In this document: in pieces, positions 25,878-39,011 of the stretch
How positions within the stretch are numbered: the stretch's first letter is position 1
How the letters are laid out: each line of letters begins with the position of its first letter
DNA from: Hybos culiciformis
Lineage: Eukaryota; Arthropoda; Insecta; Diptera; Hybotidae
Assembly: GCA_964007475.1 (NCBI GenBank)
Contig: OZ023273.1
Span: 59,849,834 to 59,913,833 of the forward strand
Direction: 5' to 3'
DNA length: 64,000 bases
Program-made: the position numbers and the translations under genes
The notes under the pieces: model-generated
Databases searched by the model: none
Told to the model about the DNA's origin: nothing
Seen by the model: only the letters and a program-made list of their open reading frames with translations

Positions 25878-26493
25878 AGTCTAAGAGCTCGCAACGTTTT
25901 TGGCACGTGATTTTAGCAAGGCTCATTTTTTAAAATATTGTTAAATGCTACGGTGCAGGACTCATAAGGGTAGTCTGGCTGTCCGATGACGTTGCGTTTA
26001 CCCGTGGGAGCAGATCCAGGTAGGTCAAAGAAAAAATGCAAAATTACGTGATAATAGCACGATTTCTAGTTATGTCACTTGTTTGTGCTTATTATATGAA
26101 ATGTTAATGCATCATTGCCAGACGGCTTCGGAGTTGTTAAGACCGTGCCAGACCTTGATTTATAACAAAAAAAAACTTCAATTTCACGTCATTTTAGCAA
26201 GGCTGAAATTTTTATATGTTATAGATTGGATCTTATATATACTACATCCAATTTGCCAGACGGAAATACCGTTGCTAAATGGATGCCAGACCTATGCCAT
26301 TTAAAAGTAATTTATTTTTTTCATGTAATTTTGCATTTTTTTTACCTACTTGGTTCTGCTCCCACGGGTAAACGCAACGTCGTCTGACAGCCAGACTACC
26401 TTTATGCGTCCTGCACCGTAGTATGGAATATTATATTAAAAAATGAGCCTTGCTAAAATCACGTGAATTCTTACGTTGCGAGCTCTTGGACTA
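25878..26493. mobile_element. 616-base element with 173-base inverted repeats
   Basis: The left arm 25878-26050 and right arm 26321-26493 are diverged reverse complements sharing AAGAGCTCGCAACGT, CACGTGATTTTAGCAAGGCT and CGTTTACCCGTGGGAGCAGA. The centre has two diverged direct copies of a block with TGCCAGACGG and GCCAGACC (about 26115-26155 and 26254-26294). It also has a third copy of the arm motif TTTTAGCAAGGCT at about 26192. The open frame at 26083-26304 lies in this centre and has no recognisable protein. No clear target-site duplication was found. The element looks like a non-autonomous DNA transposon assembled by internal duplication. Confidence 0.8.
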
Positions 26494-28597
26494 GAAGATT
26501 ATATATAGGATTTGGCCTAATATATAAATTATTATTTGAAAATAAACTATTACATGAAACAAACAGTGCATGTATATATTATCTTATTTCTTTTTTACTA
26601 TAATTGCTCAATAAAATCAACATAATATAAGTTTTCACCCTGAATAATTTTAATGAAAATCAAATTAGCTGTAATTGATAAATTTCTTAATTCTATCATC
26701 TAATAAAATCTTAATTAAAATTCAGTATGCAAAAAAAATAAATTATCTACAAATGACTTCAATCGACACTTTTAAAAATAGAAATATTTAAATTGAAGCA
26801 TATATTAAAGAAAAAAAAAATATATTTTCATTTTATTTTCATATAAATTTAAAGATTTTTTTTTTAAATAATTAACAAATTAGCAAACGAGAGCATTAAA
26901 TCAAAAATAAACACAAAAAACAAAATGAATATAAAAAAAAATACTTATTATTTAATTTTTATTTAATTATTTGATTTATTTAATTATTTGATTTATTAAA
27001 TTAATAAAAAAATATATATAATAAAATGATTTTTTTTAGCACTGTTTTTAGATTTGTTAATATGTATTTAATTTAAGAAGATCGACGGATATTAAAATTT
27101 GTATGAAAAGTGTATGTAAATCCAATAAATCGAAGTCTGTGATCGTTATTAAATTTCTTGAATAAAATCAACAACACACTAACAATTTTATTTAAACTAT
27201 GTATAGTAAAACAATATAAAAGTTATACGCAGTGTTTGCATAACGTAATGCATAACGTAATGCACGTAATATATGTAAGCATATATAATACGTTCAGTGA
27301 AACTAGAGTTTCATAGAATGATATCGACATTTTTATTTGTTTACTAATAACCTTAGATTTTATTTTGCGTTTGTTTCTCTTTCTTTCTCTTTCCTTTATT
27401 TTTCCCATTTTTTTTATTTTGCGCTTCAAATTCCACCATACTCTAGCTCTGCCGTCGACTTCGGCTGCGATGTATCTTCTTCAAGACGGGAAAATAACTC
27501 TTTTGTATAAGTTAGATTGTTATATTGCAGGCTATCCGTTTGAATTATCCTTGCAAATATTTAATACAAGATTGTATTGTAATATTTTCGAATATTAAAA
27601 TCACATCAATCCAACTTGGAATTCTTCAATAAGGCAGAATTCAAGTCACGTTAAAATGAGCTAATAAACCTACTTTGGCAATAAGGTAAATCATCTTTCT
27701 ATCTTCTCGTTTGTTAAATTTTTACGCAAAAAAAAAGGCTTAGTTTTTTGTTTTCTGGAATTAATTTTTTCTTGTTATCTTCAATACTACATGAAAAATC
27801 ATTATAATCATCAAATAAAAATGAGACAAATTTGTCTTCAACGTCAAAATACTTTAAAAAGCTGATAAAAAGGAATTTTTTTTCGTTTAAACATATTATC
27901 GCTAAGAAAATTACTGAATTTATGATTTTCCAAAACCTTATTTTAAGAATTTTCCATTTCGAAAACATACATTGTGTATACATTAATTTTGCTTAAAACA
28001 AAAAAAAATATTTGATTTTAACTCGTAATTTTGGGTATTTGGTATCTCAAATATGCTAAGTGGTCTCTTTTAAAAATAATCCGCAAAATAATTTGAATAT
28101 GTATTATTATGCACATATGTGTGTATTACGCTTAAATATATTAATCGAAATATATTTTTTTTATCAAATAACACATGGAAAAATTTATTCAACACTTTAT
28201 TGATATTTGAATATAATGAAAATTTTAATTTTCTCATTGATGAATCGAGTGCGATCATTCTCACTCGAGAGAGTTGTGTTAACCTGTTTTATTTTACAAG
28301 CGCTGCGGTGTACTCAATATCTAAGTAACTCTTTGAAAGTTTTTCTAATTCCAGGGTTTTTTGAATAGGTAATTAAAAGTTGGATTCACGGACCAATCTT
28401 AAAAATGCTGTAAAACCTGCCGTTTTGTAATATTTGGGAAAAATTAAAATATTCTTAATAATTCCTCTTTTTAAACGGACAAATATAGTCATCCTATACC
28501 CATTTTTTTTCTTTTAAAATTCATTTTCCTTGTTGTCATCTTTTCAATCAACTTTTAGGGCAGCTTTTCACAAAACGTTACTTTTCCTATAAGTAAA
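26494..28597. other. AT-rich stretch without recognised gene
   Basis: Short direct repeats occur, such as GCATAACGTAAT twice at 27238-27262 and an ATTTAATTATTTGATTT unit twice near 26960-26995. Open frames of 68-89 codons on both strands (27223-27983) are low in complexity or not recognisable. Confidence 0.45.
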
Positions 28598-28865
28598 TTT
28601 TTTTTTTTTATTAATAAAGGTTCCAAATCACTAGGTGTAATATCTTTTATACTTAAAGAAGTATGGATTTGATATTGGAAACAGGAACGGGATTAAAAAG
28701 TGGGACAGTTAGTAGGTAATCATTAACACTCTTCTTTAAGCGGCGAAAGTCGTAAATCAAACATCCGCCAGCTGTCGGGAACAATTTTAAAGGGAAAGCA
28801 TTCCACATTCTCGTGGTGCGAACTAAAAACGAATCTCCGAAGCTCGTTCTAAAAAATACCGCCAA
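28598..28865 (-). pseudogene. 5'-truncated LINE reverse-transcriptase tail
   Basis: The minus-strand frame encodes about 70 residues. Residues about 5-52 contain FRTSFGDSFLVRTTRMWN, then a Phe-Pro segment, and a DFRRLKKSVNDYLL stretch. This arrangement (R-T-x-x-x-x-SF..RT.R.WN..P..., then a FK...YL helix) is typical of the C-terminal end of jockey/CR1-type non-LTR retrotransposon polymerases. The frame has no ATG start and is closed upstream by an in-frame stop at 28878-28880, so the copy is truncated. About 40 bases beyond the frame, a run of A on the minus strand (28598-28609 as T) fits a 3' poly(A) tail. The family assignment is from motif memory only. Confidence 0.7.
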
Positions 28866-31800
28866 AATTATACAAAATTATAGAACTTGGGCTATGGGAA
28901 ACTTCTTTAACATTTAAACAAATTTTCTATTAGGTTCACAAATATACAGATTTGGTTAACTAAATAACTGCACACTGTGTGTACATAATTCTATTCGTAT
29001 AACTTAATCTGGGTGCGATATAAAATGTTTTGTTTTTTTTTTTTCGCAAAAAATGCAATATAAAGTTTCGGATGCAAAATAACATGAAGAATTTCTTTTG
29101 ATGTCAATTTTTATTTTTTTTTTTTTGTCTTTTTAATAGTAGTCTCGAACTTTTAAATGCCGTCTCATTTGTTTTCCGAAAATAATGTCCTTCAAAAAAA
29201 AAAAAAAAAATAAGTAAACAAATAAAAAAACATATCTACAACACATTATACTTACTTTTTGTTAGGAATTTCATACGTTTTAATTTAAAAAAGAAAAAAA
29301 AAAAGAAAAATTTTTCTTCTCAAAAACATACAGAAGGCCCTATAATTTTCATCTCATTTGCGTGTAATACTATTGGGTTTTGCAAATTTCACTTGTATTT
29401 CGCGGTAGACCATAATTTTTAATTATACACATAATTAACAATTAAATGCTTTGTTTGCTATATATGTATGTATATATAAATTTTTGCCTGGCAAAGCTTT
29501 GTATCTTGACATATTATAAAATTACTTGAGGTTCGAACTATTTGGAAGCATTAAAATTAAAGAAATAAAATTGCTTTATCCAGTGTGAAAATATAGATAA
29601 CATCAACAACTACAATTTCTGTATATTCGTTGCTCTTTTGCTATAGATTAGTGGATTAGTGGAATTTGGTAAGAATAAACAAAATTAAAGGAAAATATCT
29701 TAGATACAAGTATCTTACTTAAGATTTTACTAAACTTGAAAAATTTGCTTTAGTCGCATTTTATAATGTTCAATAATGGAACAAGAGCAAGTTAAAAAAA
29801 TTTAAGTGAAAACTAAAGACACACTTAGAAGTTAGTTAATATATATGACATGTTCTAAATTTTTAAAGTTCAAATTTATTGCGGCTTTTATGTTCACAAT
29901 TTATATTTTACAATATTATATACATAAATCTTAAATCTACCAAATTATAATGAATGGTTTAGTAATTCATTATCTTATATCTAATATAAATATACTACAA
30001 CTTGGATCTATATTTTAAGTAATAATAAATTTTACTAATGCAAAAGATTAGCTACATTATGTGATTTTTACGCCTAAATCGGGAAATTAGCTTAGAGCTG
30101 ACTAGAATGGTGTATATAATTGGATTAAATTAACTTAACCTCTATGGTTTTTGTTTGTATTAGAGCTGTATCGGTAAAATTGTAGCAAATATAGGACATG
30201 TTAATTTATACTCTTTCCACTCTTGTACATCTATTATAATTTCATCAAATCAAAAAAGTTTGGAATGAATAGTTAAAAAAAATTGAAAAAAAGTTTAATA
30301 ATGACAATAACTCTAAACTCTTTACAAAAAAAATTGTATCGTACTATATTTTTCTTACAACTTCTTACAACTCACTGAAATTATTTCGTTACAGGCACAT
30401 AATTTTTCACATTGTTTTAATTTTAAGTTTAATTAGTTTTATATATATTTTTTTTTAATAGTTTCTGCCAAGTGTGTAATATATATTGTTTAAAATATAA
30501 TAATAAAATAATTCATGTAAATCTAATAAATGTTCATTTATATAATATAACATAGAAAATAAAAAATTCTTAATATAATATCAGTTACCGTAAAAAATTT
30601 AATATGTATAGCAACAGAGTATATATTTACTAAATCCTCGCCTCGCCCAACGTCACTGTCAATGTTACTTATAAAATAGCTAACAAAAATTAGATATATA
30701 TATAGGACAATATTCTAAAATTTTCTTATTATACATATATTTCTTTAAATTTTGACATTCGATTTTAAAAATGATTTTAAGCTCACCTCTATACTGCTAT
30801 TCATAAAGCAGGATCTAGTTTAATCTTATTGGGGTGTCTAACATACAGATTTTATTTTTGTTTCAAGTCTGCTGTTCTTTATATTATTGATTTGATAAAT
30901 TAACATACAATTTCTTCATATTTTTTTATATTTTTATATTTTTAGTAGGTAGATATGAAATTGTCTCATTAAATTTTTGGAGGGCAATAGATTAATTAAA
31001 AGCATCATTAGTTTTCTTGATGTTTTTTTATGTAAAAAACATAAAAAATTGAATTTGAACAAAAAAAAAGATGCATAGTGTAATTGTGCATATTACATTA
31101 ATGTTGTATTATTGCCATATGTTAATTCATAATATAAATATATAAAAATTTTCAACTTAATACATATTTAAATTTATAATTATTATGTTTTCATCAATCT
31201 TGAAGAATAGGGGCAACCGCAACTTGTAGTGGATACCTATTAGACATATTTTACATTTTGGAATATTTAGTTTTAAAATTCTTGAATATTCGTATATATT
31301 TCAATTAATATTTGAAATTCTTAAATGAATTTTATGTTTCACAATCGTTCCTGAATGGGTTACTTGTTCACTAAATCAATTTTACCTATTTTGTTCTCAG
31401 TCACTTGTTCTGATATTAGTATCTCAATTTTGTTTCAACTTCTAATTTTGTTACTCTGCAATATATCCGTTCTCTTAGTAGTGTTATTATTGCTTCAAAC
31501 AATGCTCTTCGATTGACTTAAAACAAATGGCTCACTAAATGAAATAGCAACTCCAAACTATATATGCTTGATTATTCACTAATGCCACATTAACGCATGA
31601 ACTCCGATCTAACAAATCTGCAAAATATATGTTATTAACAATTTTTGAGAGCAAGAGATAAAATCATCGCTGGTAGTATATCTTAGATATACATATCCCT
31701 CATGTTTTCTTAATAACATAAATAAAACTAATAATAATTTATTTTTTATTTTTGATTTAGTGTTAAAATAATTATGATGAACATATTGTTCAAATATCAC

Positions 31801-34249
31801 ATTTCTAGAGATTGAATTAAAAAATTTGAGAATTTTCAATTAAATTTTTAAATAATGCCTTCATATCTGAGAAATAAACAAAACTTGTTAGAAAATATGA
31901 GAAATAAGAATTAATGATTGTAGAAAATCCTATTTATTGAACAACCTTAAGTATATCTGCACGAAACTAACTTATAGATTAAGTGAAGATTTCTGAGAAT
32001 ATGAAGATATTGACCAAGTTTTTCATCACTTGCTGGAGTTAGGCATTCTAAGCAAATGTGATTCATTGCCGTGCGGGCGGCGCTGGTCTTGGTTGGAGGT
32101 CCACTTTATATTGGTAACAACCAGTTCACATTTTTTTTGATAAAAAATGGGAAGTTCTAGATTTTGAAATTCTATATAGTTCATTCAGTGTTAATATTAA
32201 AATGTAGTTGTTGAGATTCAAGCAGAAAAATTAAAAATCATTGAAGATTTTAAAATGCAACTAATAATCCCTTTTGAAGCTCCTCAACTCAGGCAACATA
32301 CATTTGTGATTTTCTATAAAATTCATTTAAGACCATTAAACTCTCGATTAACATAGTAATAGAAATTTTGCCATTATAACATATGCAACATTTATAGTTC
32401 TATAGTAGAGCTCCCAATTTTCAATTCAAGTGACTCAAATTCCAAAACAGGAACTAAACGTTCCAGAATTGTGACAAATTGTGAACTAGACGAGACTACA
32501 TTTTCTCATTTGGCAGTTATACTGTATATCTTCGTAAAGATAAAATTTGAAATAGAAAAAAAAATTCTAACATACTACGATTTTATAGTATTGAAAATTC
32601 ATCTATACTTAGAATCTTTTTTATTTCGTACTTCGATGCTATTTTATTAAAACTTAATTCATCTATTCGAATATCATTTAATTAACTAATTAATTAAAAA
32701 TAATCAAAAACATTCAAAATTTAGGGGTCAACTATACATTCTCAGCTTGTCAAAAATATTCCTATATTATTACCATATTATAAAATTGTATTACTATTTT
32801 TTTAAATTTATCAAAAAAATAAAAAATAAATTCTATAAATTATTTTTATTTAAAAATTAGCCTCATATTCAAAAGTCAAAAACGATAAGATAATAATTTA
32901 ATTATTAAATAATTATCAGAAAATATATCCAAAATTCTAATCGTCGTATTTTTGTACACATACAAATTTATTGATTTTCAACAAAAATAAAGTAATATAA
33001 ATTTTCTCCTTATACTATTTTCTATCATTAATTTTTTTTAGTATTTTATTAAATTTGTAAAAAAAAAATAATAATAATAGGAAAATTAATAACCCATTCT
33101 AATTTATTTTATCAAATTGAAAAAACAAAATTAAATTTTGAATGACCTTTTAATCTGTCCCTTAAATCTAATCTATTGTCGCCCTTTGACAAAACCAAAA
33201 AAACACTAAAATTAGATAAATCTTTAATATTCTGGTTTTACAATAAAAAAGTCCAATCAAACAAAAAATTAATTATTTTCAAAACAAAAAACAAGAAAAA
33301 AAAAAACATCAGAATGCAAACAAAAATTATTTCAAAGTCATAAATTTAATTTAGTGCGCTCTCAGTTATCTATATTTCTATACACATAATGTTCTATTAA
33401 TGTCAAGCCATTTCCAATAACAATATTTTTTTTAACTCTTTTTTTTTTTCTTTCAATAGTTTATAAAAATTTTTAGGGCCTCAGAACAAATATACAAAGA
33501 AATTTATGTATACCTAATATGTATTTTTTATTTTAAATACATTCGATAATGAACTTATACAAATGAAGATTCTTAAATTTGATAATAATTTTTCCTGCAT
33601 TATAAAAAAATAAGTGCATGAAAATTTTTCTGTTATAGAATTAGTTTTGGCTGTCCGTCAGTTTTCCAGTATTTTGTTCAACACATAAAATTATGAAACT
33701 GTCATCATTTCTTACTCTATCTTGGCATACATTTTCAGAACCTTATCCTTTTATAAAAATATCAAATTTTTTAAGAAGATATAGAAATCGAAGTTAAACC
33801 CTTTGATAGTTCTGCAAATTAGTCATCAGTAGTCCAGAGATTTATTATTACTTTTAAATGTAAAATGTTTTTTAATATTTTTGTTGACAACGCAGTGACT
33901 TCAGAAATAATATAGTTTTAGTTAATTGAGCTTAATAACTCAGTAATAGTTCTGTGTTTTCTCCAAAAATCAAACTTCTTGCTAATATGCAAACGGCGAT
34001 CGGCCATAAGACATCTGAAGATCTGCCAGTTGATCGTGATTTTGGCCATTATTTATAGATTTAAAATAACCAAAATAAATAAAATTAATAGAGTTTTCTA
34101 TAAGTGGTAAGATCACTTTTAGTCCTCTAAATGTCTGAACCATATATACATTATTAAATTTGCTTTTGGTTTCTCTTCCAAGTTTTTTATGGGAAATTAA
34201 TTCCAATCAAAACTGTGGGTTCTTTTTAAAAATAATAAAATCTTTCCAT
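28866..34249. other. AT-rich stretch without recognised gene
   Basis: Mostly AT-rich sequence. One GC-rich patch at about 32068-32105 (TGCCGTGCGGGCGGCGCTGG) stands out. On the minus strand it lies in an open frame of about 34 codons ending at a TGA, which I do not recognise. 33000-33480 is particularly rich in A/T runs. Confidence 0.45.
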
Positions 34250-34386
34250 CAAAAAACAACCCAAAACTTAATTCAAGTGGACAAATTCAGAAAATTAGCA
34301 CAAATTCCAGTTCGAGGTGGGAATTGAACCCACGACCGAACATGGCGTAGGATAATGGCAATACCAATACACGCCATGAAGGTCGA
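34250..34386 (-). mobile_element. tRNA-derived SINE copy
   Basis: Read on the minus strand, it starts GTCGACCTTCATGGCGTGTA, continues with TTGGTATTGCCATTATCCTA, and has a B-box GGTTCAATTCC followed by CTGGAATTTGTG. It then has the shared tail TTTGTCCACTTGAATTAAGT and a T-rich 3' end. It matches the copies at 53239-53362 and 37495-37602 in order and wording, which defines a family. A- and B-box-like sequences point to RNA polymerase III transcription and a tRNA ancestor. Confidence 0.8.
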
Positions 34387-35468
34387 CAAACCCTTATTTC
34401 AAAATAATTTATATTCAAAAAAAAATCCACATACAAAATAAAATTTAACACCTAATTAGTTTTCTTTAAGAAAAAAAACTAACACAGAAGCTTCATTTTT
34501 TTTACTTAATTTAATTTGATATTTTTTTATCATGTATTTTTCGTTAAGAAAATTAAATTTGATTATTTATTTTATTTTTTTTATTTTTATTTCTTTAAGA
34601 AAAAAAAAAAAAAGGTTATCATTTTTTCACTTTTTTATTTTTTTTGTTATGGTAATAAATATCAATAAAATGTATATTTTGTTAAACAATAATGATATGA
34701 AAATAAAATATTTAAATTTATATAAATTAATTTATTTTACATACCTAATATACATAAATAGTTTGTATAATTTTTTTTATTTTTTTTATCAAAAGTATCG
34801 ATTTTCATTTTTAATTTTATAACTAGCTACCATAAAATAAATTTCTAAGAAGTCGTTTAGTATAAATCTTGGTGAACTAAGGGTTTAAAATATAATAACG
34901 ATTGAAGTAAAAAAAATGTCTCTATCGGCTAATATTACCTGAAGTTAAAGCATTCTGGTCTAGTTATACATATTTTTTTTTTTTAATATTTATCCTTTCA
35001 ATTGAGTAGGAATATAAAAATTAATGATATTTGTATATTAGAATTAAAAGGAAAAGTGCAACTTCAATGTAATGTATCCATTGATTTTTTCATTGTATCT
35101 CTTGACAATATCATAGAAAAATAAAATCTTCGAAAACATATAACAAAATTCTCCAATCAGTGTATCTATAACTACTTAGGTATATTATGTATTATAAAAA
35201 ATAAATGTTGGAACAAAACAACTTCGAAAGAAAAATTTGTTGTTCTTAATTTTAATAAAGATATATGCGGTACGATAATTTTTGAGAGTAAAACTGAGTG
35301 TAAATTTTGACTGTAAATAATGGGAATTTATTTATTTATTGCTGCTATAATCCAATTATCAGTGACATATAAGGGATTATTTAGTTATAATTAATTAAAT
35401 GAAAATAAAGAAGAAAAAATTGAGAATAGAACATAAGGAGATTTTTAAATACATTTATGCCCCATACT
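34387..35468. other. Low-complexity AT-rich spacer
   Basis: 34490-34810 is almost entirely A/T runs. The 96-codon open frame there (34532-34822) is Phe/Ile/Lys/Tyr-rich, as expected of such DNA. Nothing recognised. Confidence 0.5.
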
Positions 35469-35506
35469 TGTTGGCCGTAATAGTGGTATTGCCGTTATCC
35501 TAAGGC
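35469..35506 (+). mobile_element. SINE head fragment
   Basis: TTGGCCGTAATAGTGGTATTGCCGTTATCCTAAGGC matches the 5' portion of the SINE family at 53239 and 34250 (GGCCGTC...GTGGTATT...CATTATCCTA). The B-box half and tail are missing, so this is a fragment. Confidence 0.55.
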
Positions 35507-37494
35507 AGAATAAAAATGTTTCTACTCTAATCCTTAAATTAAAACAGGACAGGAATTTGCGAGCCTCACTAGAGGACTAAAAATTGATTTCGATGAGAAT
35601 TAATATGTATATAGGTTGATTTTTTAAAATTCAAAAAATTTTAACTGGAAAACATTTTGAAATCAAAATATGGAAAACTGGATCCATACTTCATTTATTT
35701 AATTTATGCTTTCGTGAAAATAAATAATTTCATGATACTTTTGAATTTATTTCGATGATTTCGATGAATTTATTTCGAAGCATATATTAGCTTAATTTGA
35801 AAATTTTCTGATCAACTTAATTTATTAAATGAATTATGTATATAGATTTTGAAGTTCTAACTTTGAACTTCCATTGAGATATCGACTACTTTAGCATTAT
35901 TACTTTATCTTGAGCATTTTCAATCTCAAATATATCTCAATAATTAATTTGACAATCTCCACAACAGAAAGTAAGTGCAAACATTTGCTTTTTTTTTACT
36001 GAATAATTTCAATTAAATAATATCTTTTTTTTTTTGGAAACTTTATAGGAATCAAACTAAATAAAAATAATTTATTTAATATCGAAATTATCCATAAAAT
36101 TTCTATCAAAAAAATATAACGTATATTACAGGAAAATTAAAAAACTTAGAGAACTTAGAGAGCTTCCAAAAAAAAAAAAGACCAAAATTTAATAACCAAT
36201 TTAAATTTTATTGAAAATTATCTCATGTAAATATATAAAATCTGTAGGTCTATTAATTTCAAACAATAAGAAGTGACATATGTTGTATAGAAAATAAAAA
36301 CAAAATAGTTTACTAAAAAATATATGCATTTTTTTTTTTTTGTATTATTGCCCATATGTCAAAAACAATATTCAATATATGTACAATATAGGTGTAAAAC
36401 CAGTTGGTCAGAAAATATATTTTCCAATTATGTATATTAGAATATTTATGTTTAAAAAAAAAAAATAAATAAAAAAAAAAAAAAATTTTAAATATAAATT
36501 TAATTTGTTATGATTATGATGCCATAAAATGAAAATTTATTGGGCAGGAAATCCATAGAGGTAAAGGGGTTCATCATGAAGCTTATATACATTTAATGCC
36601 AACAAAAATTGGAACTTTATGAATGAATTTTTTTTTTTTTTTAATAATATGCAAGAAGAATTAATTAAAAAAAATAAACATAATTTTTAAATATTTTAAA
36701 TATTTTCTTATCTTGTTAAGGTTCGTATTATAATTTTTTTTTCTCCTTATATTATTCGAATAAATTTTTGTAAAAGAGCCAAAGATAACGATCTTGTTAA
36801 ATTTTAATTTTCGTTGGTCATTATATATAAGTTGATAACAGATATAAAATAAAATGAGAAGGTTTTTATTTGAAAAAATAAAAAAAAAATAAACAATAAT
36901 AAAATAAATAAATTGGGATAATAAAAAAACTTTTTTTTTTAAATGCCCACACAAATTAATTAAAACCTTGATTAGCCTTAATTGGTTCTTTTACAATCGA
37001 AATTATAAATAATTTCAGACTATTTGGTGCCATTACAGCAAGGAATCTTGAAAAATTGAACAGAACTTTATTAAATGCAACATTTTATTAAATAGCTATT
37101 CTTTTTTTAATATCCAAGAGTGTTATTATAATTTTGCGTATATTTGGAATTAAAAATTGAAAGAAAAACAAAATTAGCCTGTTTTTTTTTCAAGATAATT
37201 TTTTAATCAACACTTTGATAATGGATTCCTATATTTCTTTTTTTGCATCCACTTGTCCTTTTTACATCGGGAAATGTTTTTCGTTTTAAATTTACAAAAT
37301 GCTTACAAAGTGAATAATGTGAATCAAATTTTTAAACAAAATTTTGCTTTAAAATTTCGAGCGTAATTAATACCGTAGTCGTTATAGGAGCGAGCTACTA
37401 CAAATTGTACAGAATCAAACGAAAATTATGAAATTTTAATCGCCTTAGGGCAAATCCTCAGAAAGAACACGAAGATAATAAAAAAATATTTTTT
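35507..37494. other. AT-rich spacer, nothing recognised
   Basis: A/T runs are frequent. The 97-codon minus-strand frame at 36661-36954 is Phe/Ile/Asn/Lys-rich low-complexity sequence, not a recognisable protein. A short duplication (GAATTTATTTCGAWG-like) is near 35740-35780. Confidence 0.45.
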
Positions 37495-37602
37495 TTAAAA
37501 ACAACAACATTTAAATTTAAGTGGACAAATTGAAAAATTAATAGACATTCCAGACCGATGTGGGAATCGAACCCACCACCAAACTACATCATGACGTCCG
37601 AC
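37495..37602 (-). mobile_element. tRNA-derived SINE copy, internally deleted
   Basis: On the minus strand it reads GTCGGACGTCATGATGTAGT, then GGTGGGTTCGATTCCCACAT with a clear B-box, then CTGGAAT and TTTGTCCACTTAAATTTAAA. The GTATTGCCATTATCC segment present in the other copies is missing. Head, B-box and tail otherwise occur in the same order as in the 34250 and 53239 copies. Confidence 0.75.
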
Positions 37603-38575
37603 AAATATATAAAATTTCAATTTGATTGATGTTAAGTTTATTTGCTCCACCATCATGTCTTTTTAATCGCAATTTTTATATTTTGAAGATCAACATGTAG
37701 TGCTATAATATATTAATTTTTTGAGGATATACACTAATACATATTATTTATGTAAGTTTCGAAAAACTGACCAAACATCAAAATCTAATGTTTAGGTTCT
37801 ACATAATATTAAATAAATAATATTATATGATATTATTCTTAGCGTATACCAATGGAAAAAAATCAATCAACTTCAGCTCTAGTATTTTTGAAACTTTGAA
37901 TTATTCTCTACATATTTAAATAATAAAATTTTACTTCCAGCAAACCAAAGATGTACCAAAGATGAACTTGATCTTTAAACTTAATTATAAGTTTTTAAAT
38001 ACTAAGAAAATTAAACATAATATTATCAATGTGTAATTAACTTCAAGTAACTTCAAAATAATGTTACTAAAAATGGAAATAATGTAATTATAACAAATTC
38101 TTTTAATAATTTCCATTGTTTGAATAATTTCCATTAATTGAATTTAAGAACAATATTTTGATCCTACAGATTCATAGGATTTAATTTTGATTAGTTATTG
38201 TGCCGTGCTACTCGCATTTCTGTTCATTTCTTTTTCATAGTGTTAGACTTAAGTAAGTAACTGGAGAATTATTTTTTAACAACATATTGTTTTATTTTGC
38301 TTTTAAGTTGAAATACTTCAATTGTTAAATATATATATATACAAGATCTTTAGATTTAAATACCGATATATTTATGTATATAAATAAGCTTTACATATTA
38401 TTATCTACTGAAACGCAATCTGTCGGAATTTGAAATGGATACTGGATCTGAATTTGGAAAGAATTCTAATACAAGAATTATTTTCCTTTCAATAAGAAAA
38501 ATGTCTCAATAAGAAAAATGTGTTTCCAAGATCATTACGAACATAATAATATAGTATTTCATATACTACTATACC
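37603..38575. other. AT-rich spacer with short direct repeats
   Basis: Short tandem duplications are seen, e.g. CCAAAGATG (37945-37962), TAATTTCCATT (about 38106-38134) and CAATAAGAAAAATGT (about 38490-38521). No gene was recognised. Confidence 0.45.
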
Positions 38576-38583
38576 TTCTAAAC

Positions 38584-39003
38584 CAAGCGTCGGCAAGACT
38601 TTCATCAACTGGGCCAGATGCAGATTTTTCAATTTTTTGTGGGATTAATTCTTTCATTTACTTAATTTACAATTCGTAATGCTACAAGAATAGCAGCCCT
38701 TCAGAAAATTTGGCGATCAATATTTAGCAGAAAACAATATTTTTAATGCAACATTTATTGAATAATGCAAAAAGTTGTAGTAATAGAATTTTTTTAAAAG
38801 CTGAATTATATAAATATGAGGTTCTGAATGGAATTTTTGATAGTTTTAATTTGTTTTGCTGTAAAAAAGTTAAAAAATTATAAAAAGGCCTAGAAGAATA
38901 AATCAGGCCGAATAACAAGGCGGCAAAAAAAAATCTTGGAGGGTCAAAAAAGAACATCGAATGGGCCGTATCTGGCCCGCGGCCCGTATGTTGCCGACCC
39001 TTG
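38584..39003. mobile_element. 420-base non-autonomous hAT element
   Basis: The ends CAAGCGTCGGCAAGAC and (reverse complement of the right) CAAGGGTCGGCAACAT are terminal inverted repeats. They are flanked by an exact eight-base duplication TTCTAAAC (38576-38583 and 39004-39011). Next to the right end is the GC-rich subterminal block GGCCCGCGGCCC. The minus-strand open frame at 38724-38957 lies inside and has no transposase motif. Perfect duplication plus GGTCGGCAA-type ends make a hAT assignment solid. Confidence 0.9.
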
Positions 39004-39011
39004 TTCTAAAC

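Noticed and set aside
26083..26304. 73-codon frame with repeated CQT motifs
   Set aside because: It lies entirely in the centre of the 25878-26493 element, and the repeated CQT comes from the duplicated GCCAGAC DNA block.
34532..34822. 96-codon frame rich in Phe, Ile, Lys and Tyr
   Set aside because: Low-complexity translation of A/T runs. No domain or regular codon pattern.
36661..36954. 97-codon minus-strand frame
   Set aside because: Same low-complexity composition. Start and stop are expected by chance in such DNA.
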